A stretch of 64,000 bases of DNA, taken from positions 1 to 64,000 of the forward strand of contig JACAXG010000133.1 of the NCBI GenBank assembly GCA_018881555.1, given 5' to 3'. The notes beneath the pieces are model-generated. The model was given only the letters and a program-made list of their open reading frames with translations, did not search any database and was not told the origin of the DNA. This stretch comes from Amblyornis subalaris (Eukaryota; Chordata; Aves; Passeriformes; Ptilonorhynchidae). Shown here piece after piece: positions 59,406-64,000 of the stretch. The position numbers and the translations under genes were made by a program. The first letter of the stretch is position 1. Each line of letters opens with the position of its first letter.

Positions 59406-62400
59406 CTTATAAGCTTATAAGTAAGCTTATATCAAAATAAGAGGTCTCCAAATTCCTCTACCCTGTTATCTCCACGTGTAGCAAGGAACTTTTGCTGACC
59501 GTTATTTGGCATCAGCATTAGCATAACTGCATATTCACCAGGATTAGGGGACTGATTTGACTGAAACCCCTTAAAAATAATGCCACACACACATACACAC
59601 ACACTTTAATTCTGAGTTGAAATAATTTCCTTGTCCAGTTTTCCATGTAGCTGCACAAGGAAGAGGACTTACTCATGGTGGTTATGCAAAGGCAGGCAGG
59701 CCCTTTCCATGGCAGCCTGAATACAGGTCAGCCTGAGGGGATGATGTTGAGGAGGGGGAAGCATGGCTGCAGAGGAAAATTCTTGTAAAACTAGGCCCTC
59801 AAGCTCTCTCTTTGGGTAATAAGTCTAGTTTCATTCTCAACACTACCAAGCATAGTCCTCTGGTTGAGTTGGAAATGGAGGAAAGGAGGTTGTGTAGTGA
59901 GCTGTAGCCCATTGTTTGGGATGTTATGGCTTGATTCTAATGGTGTCATTTTCAGTCTCTGAATATTTTAAATCAGATAAACACAGGTTTAGATTCAAGT
60001 CCAAACATATGTTGTTTAAAGTATGTATTAACTNCAGGCAAAAGACACACCCAGAAGCTGTCTGATTTTTTTGCATATCATTAACACACTGAAATCAGGC
60101 ACTGCTTTCAAGTAATCTACTTCCAGAAAAGGTCAACTCTAAATCAGACTGGGTTTAGCAGATTATTAAAAATAATTTACCTATTGCTAAATTAAGCAAG
60201 ACCAAATTTAGATACTATACATTTTCTGTTCTGAGTTCAAATTAGAACATCTTTTATAACATTAGTAAGCATTCAATTAATCTAAATACATTTTATTCAG
60301 TTTTCAAAGGAATCTCAAGTCATTACGTCAATTACATATAGTTGTATATAGGTAACGTGTAGTTAAATCTGCAGGATTAATATCAGAAGGTCAAAAGGAC
60401 TGAACAGTTATATCCACTAAATGATTTTGTCCACTAAGGCCACCTCAGGAATTAAAGGTCTCCCTATGTACTCCTGGATCACCTTGTAATCCAAATCTGT
60501 CTGGTATTTATTTTAGATTCTCTACTTTTCACAGGTAAATGGAGTGATTTGAGTAGTGTTCAGAAGCAAAGCAGAACAACATTGCTTACACTCTGACACG
60601 GTTCTGATAGTGAGATAGAAACCAATCTATTTGCTTTCTTGTCAGTAAATGTCCCTGTAGGAGCATTGGCAGAATTAATGTGCTGTCTATTTATTCCTTA
60701 AACTTTCACAGTTTGGTTTTATTTATTGTCAAAGAAGATGTTTAGGCCTATCTGGGAGAAGGAAATGAGAGTTCATCCTCTCAAGATCATCACTCCCTAT
60801 TGCAGATTCCCCAATTTAGTCCATTAAAAAGAATAATCTTAAGGCTAACAAAACTTTTTTCTAAAACCACAGCTGGAGGGAGAGATGAATCAGTGAGACA
60901 AAAGTGGAGCAGGACATGCTTTTTGTGGAGGCTGTTTGCCTACATGAAATAGCTTGCAATAGGCAAGAGAAAGTTTTGCCTCAAGCACCTGTCTGGAAGT
61001 TACTAAAGAGTCCCACAAAAACTCCCTATTGTATGCAGAAGACCTTTTTCACTTTGTTGTTTGTAAACAATAATCACATCAAATATCATGGCATATTTTT
61101 CATGGAAATTACTCTAAATGCAGAGCTTTCCCACCCTTCTTTGCTTTTGCTTCTTAGTGATTTGGTATAGCAATTGATACTACTTTTAGATTATAGTAGC
61201 ACTAAGACGTCATGACCATTTATTTCTGTGATTAACCATTGCAATTTCATTTGCATTTGAGGAAAATAAGAAAATATTCTTAAATAATTTCCTAGTAATT
61301 GTGAATCTCCTTCTAGTGTGTCATAACTCCACAATGAATATTCCAAGGTGCATACAGAAATTTATTTTTGGTAGTAATTATAATTGACTTTATGTGATCC
61401 AACAGTGAAACCATGAAAACCAAATTATGCATAATTTGAATGCACTGATTACAACCAGAAAAACCATATGAACTCTTTCTGAAAACTTTGCCTAGGGCAG
61501 AAAATGTTCAGCTTTTATAGAATTCATCCAAACAGTGAGTGTTTGCCTCCATTACAAATAAACTTAAAACATCCTAAGGCAATCCACATTAGTGACGATT
61601 GTTAATGTCTTCAAGTCATGTCCTGCATGGGGCTAAGTGTGAAGTTAAGTGCTTGATTGGAAGGACAATTAAACAATCAGCATCTACAATGATGTAACTT
61701 CAAAGAGGAAAAAAAGAAGACTTAGTTTTATGTCATTAAGGAACACTCAAGTTGAAATGTTGTCTATTTGAATAAAAATGAGTAGATGTAATTTCAGGAT
61801 GGTACTACTGTAATAAAACACCTGCCAGGTCTGTTCTACCCGTTGTTTTAGTTTGTTGAGGGTTTTTAAATAATTTTTAACAGAAGTAAATGTTTTGTGG
61901 TAAGAGAGATGAAGAAGTGGTCCAAAAGGGAATCTGAAAGAGTGCTCTGTCGAACCTAGCAGTGGCTCTTCCAGACAGTGATGTCTTTGGCTCTTCCCTC
62001 CTCCTCTTCATTTGGGTAGGGAGTTATGGTACCTGAAGCTCAAACATATGTTCCTTTCTGCAGTGGGGATGGAAATTTCTGCCATGGGAAAAAGTGCTTG
62101 AAGGCTGTATCTGCTTAAATAGTCACAGGCTGATTGGGTAAGATTTTTATCAGTGTTTTGCAGCCACAATGTTAAGTATTTGCCACCTTTGGTGTGTAAC
62201 TCTCAATGAAGTCAACTGTTTAAAGAATCTCACAGTGAGAAATCAATGGGAGTTAGGCCCTAAATCTTCGAAGACTTTATGTCTGATTGTCTGTTCCAGG
62301 GAGAGAATGAGCTGTAGCTGGGACTCATCTTGTGTAATTTTAGCAATTTGGAAGTTTGGTATCTCTTCTAAAGCAGTTGTATTGGCTTCTTCTATAGTCA

Positions 62401-63050
62401 GTGGAGAAAGACACATCCAGGGAGTGATTATTACCTTTCTGAAATAGACAATCAAGGCATTTGGAGTGAATCAGTCTCTGGAGATTTTCACTTTTTGCAT
62501 TGACTAGAAAGCCTTATGACTACTTTAGTCTAGACCCTGTTCCTTTAGATGATTCTTAACATATGCCTTCAAACATACACATTAAGTAGCTAAATTGAAT
62601 AATATGAAAGCATATTTCTCAAACTTCTTTCTATTATAGGTACCTTAAATATTGTAAAAATAATAAGCAAAATTTATCACAAATATGAATTGTAGTTTTT
62701 AATTTTATTATATCCCTGTAATAGTTTACTTTGTTTCCTGCTGATGTAACAAGTTCTACTAAGGATTTATTAACAGATTAAATCTTATGCGACTTAGTAA
62801 AACAAAGGGGAAGTGCTATACAGAAGTGAAGTATAATGTACAAACACAAAATGAGGACCGCATGGAAAATGATCTAGCAGTGCATCACAAACTAAATAAG
62901 TATGTGTCAACAATAAACAACATAGGAAGTGCTTTGGGGTATATCAGTTTGAGTTTTCTATGTGAGAGAAAGAAATAATGTTCTGGTGAGGACTGAGCTG
63001 AAGTACTATATCCCATTTGGAAGTCATAAAAAAGGAGAGGAATGGAGAAG
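59406..63050. other. Upstream intergenic sequence, no gene recognised
   Basis: AT-rich. Starts with the 16-bp palindrome CTTATAAGCTTATAAG (59406-59421), and a short interrupted (CA)n tract lies at about 59583-59605. No convincing ORF or repeat family. Confidence 0.4.
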
Positions 63051-64000
63051 GTTACAAAAAGCTGGTAGCAAGCTCAGGAGGACAGTTTCCAGCTCTTACG
63101 AAATCAATACCCGGTGTCGCAGTGCAGCAAGTAGCACTTGAGATTTTGCACAAAGCTATCCCCTTGCCATCATTGGGAAACCAGTGAGTCATAGCAGACT
63201 GCAGTGTCGTCTGGACTTGCTCCCCCCCTTCTGCTGTCTGCTGCCTCTTGCTTTCCCAATTATTATATAAAACAAAATAAGCAAGCACTATACCGGTAAG
63301 AAGTTGGCCAAACACACATTGCACCACTTCCACAGCTGTTCAAGTGGTTACTTGCAATAGCTATGTTTGCCAATCAAGTCTGACTTTCTGAGTTGGAGCA
63401 TCAAAGAGCAGGCTGGATCCGACAGCAGCAAACACAGCCTGCAGATCTGGATGGGCTGAGTGCCAGCTACAGCCCAGCAGGGGTTGCAACCAACACCAGT
63501 CCTGTGCACCAGCTGGCCAGATTGGTGAACAATGGTCTGCAACACACTCTTCACTTTGATCTTGTTAATATGGAATCAGGAGAAACTGCAAGGGATCCTG
63601 GTACGAATCCTGTTCATGGCTGTGACACTTTGGGGGAATCTTATACAAGTAAAAGTTTCTGTGACCTCTTGTACATCTCTGACATTCAGGCAACATGGTC
63701 TGGGAAGTGTCTGAAATGGAGATGTCACCTTCAAAATAACCCTGTTAGCTGCCAGTGAACACTGGGAAACTGAGGTTTGTCCATTTTCTAGTGGTCGTGG
63801 CACTTCTTTTGACCCTAAGTAATTTTGTCAAGTGGGTTTTCTGTTAGGGTAAACTAAGAGAACCCTCATCACACATTTCCATAATGTTATCAGTTGTGAA
63901 GTTTTTCCTTTGTTGTTTTCCCTCCCAAGTTTGAAGCCTAGTCATCTCCTCTCAGTCATTTCTCCCTTTCACTGACCTCTCTACACTCTCCGATCTATCA
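63051..64000. other. Upstream intergenic segment with overlapping ORFs on both strands
   Basis: Slightly richer in GC than its surroundings. Open frames of 93 and 75 codons (-) and 121 codons (+, 63393-63758) overlap without recognisable domains. No gene is called. Confidence 0.35.

Noticed and set aside
1..64000. tRNA, rRNA, CRISPR or prokaryotic-type systems
   Set aside because: I read both strands and saw no cloverleaf-like tRNA, rRNA core sequence, regular spaced repeats or bacterial gene organisation.

Overview
The window is vertebrate nuclear DNA and almost certainly from a bird. It holds CR1 retrotransposon fragments typical of avian genomes, an ERVL-type LTR of the sort common in neoavian birds, long AT-rich introns and one CpG-island promoter. 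There is nothing bacterial: no operons, CRISPR arrays or prokaryotic mobile elements. About fifty isolated single N calls suggest a draft assembly or ambiguous base calls.

The one confident gene is LRIG3 (leucine-rich repeats and immunoglobulin-like domains 3), on the minus strand. I could place all 19 coding exons by reading GT-AG junctions and carrying the codon phase across them. They run from the ATG at 56780-56782 (exon 1, in a CpG island) to the TAG at 17708-17710. Together they make 3309 nt of uninterrupted CDS, or 1102 residues; human LRIG3 is about 1119. Domain order is signal peptide, LRR N-cap, about 15 LRRs, LRR C-cap, three Ig domains, one transmembrane helix and a long cytoplasmic tail ending QSCDLDT. 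The paralogue call rests on the third Ig domain, the juxtamembrane region ([11 protein letters not shown]) and the C-terminus, which follow LRIG3 rather than LRIG1.

Layout: 1-17.2 kb is the 3' flank of LRIG3 and holds a hexamer microsatellite, a (CA)n tract, an ERVL-like LTR fragment, a polypyrimidine tract and a CR1 3' end. 17.25-56.8 kb is LRIG3, with a CR1 carrying reverse-transcriptase remnants in intron 11 and a CR1 3' end in intron 3. 56.1-57.45 kb is the CpG island, with the promoter and the unresolved 5' UTR. 57.45-64 kb is the upstream flank, where I recognise no gene.

I found no new multi-gene system. The points most worth checking concern LRIG3 itself: a CTG repeat coding the signal-peptide core, weak or unusual splice contexts at introns 4, 15 and 17, intron-retention products that would be tail-less or soluble receptors, and an open reading frame running in frame upstream of the start codon. 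A few unexplained non-coding structures lie in the flanks.
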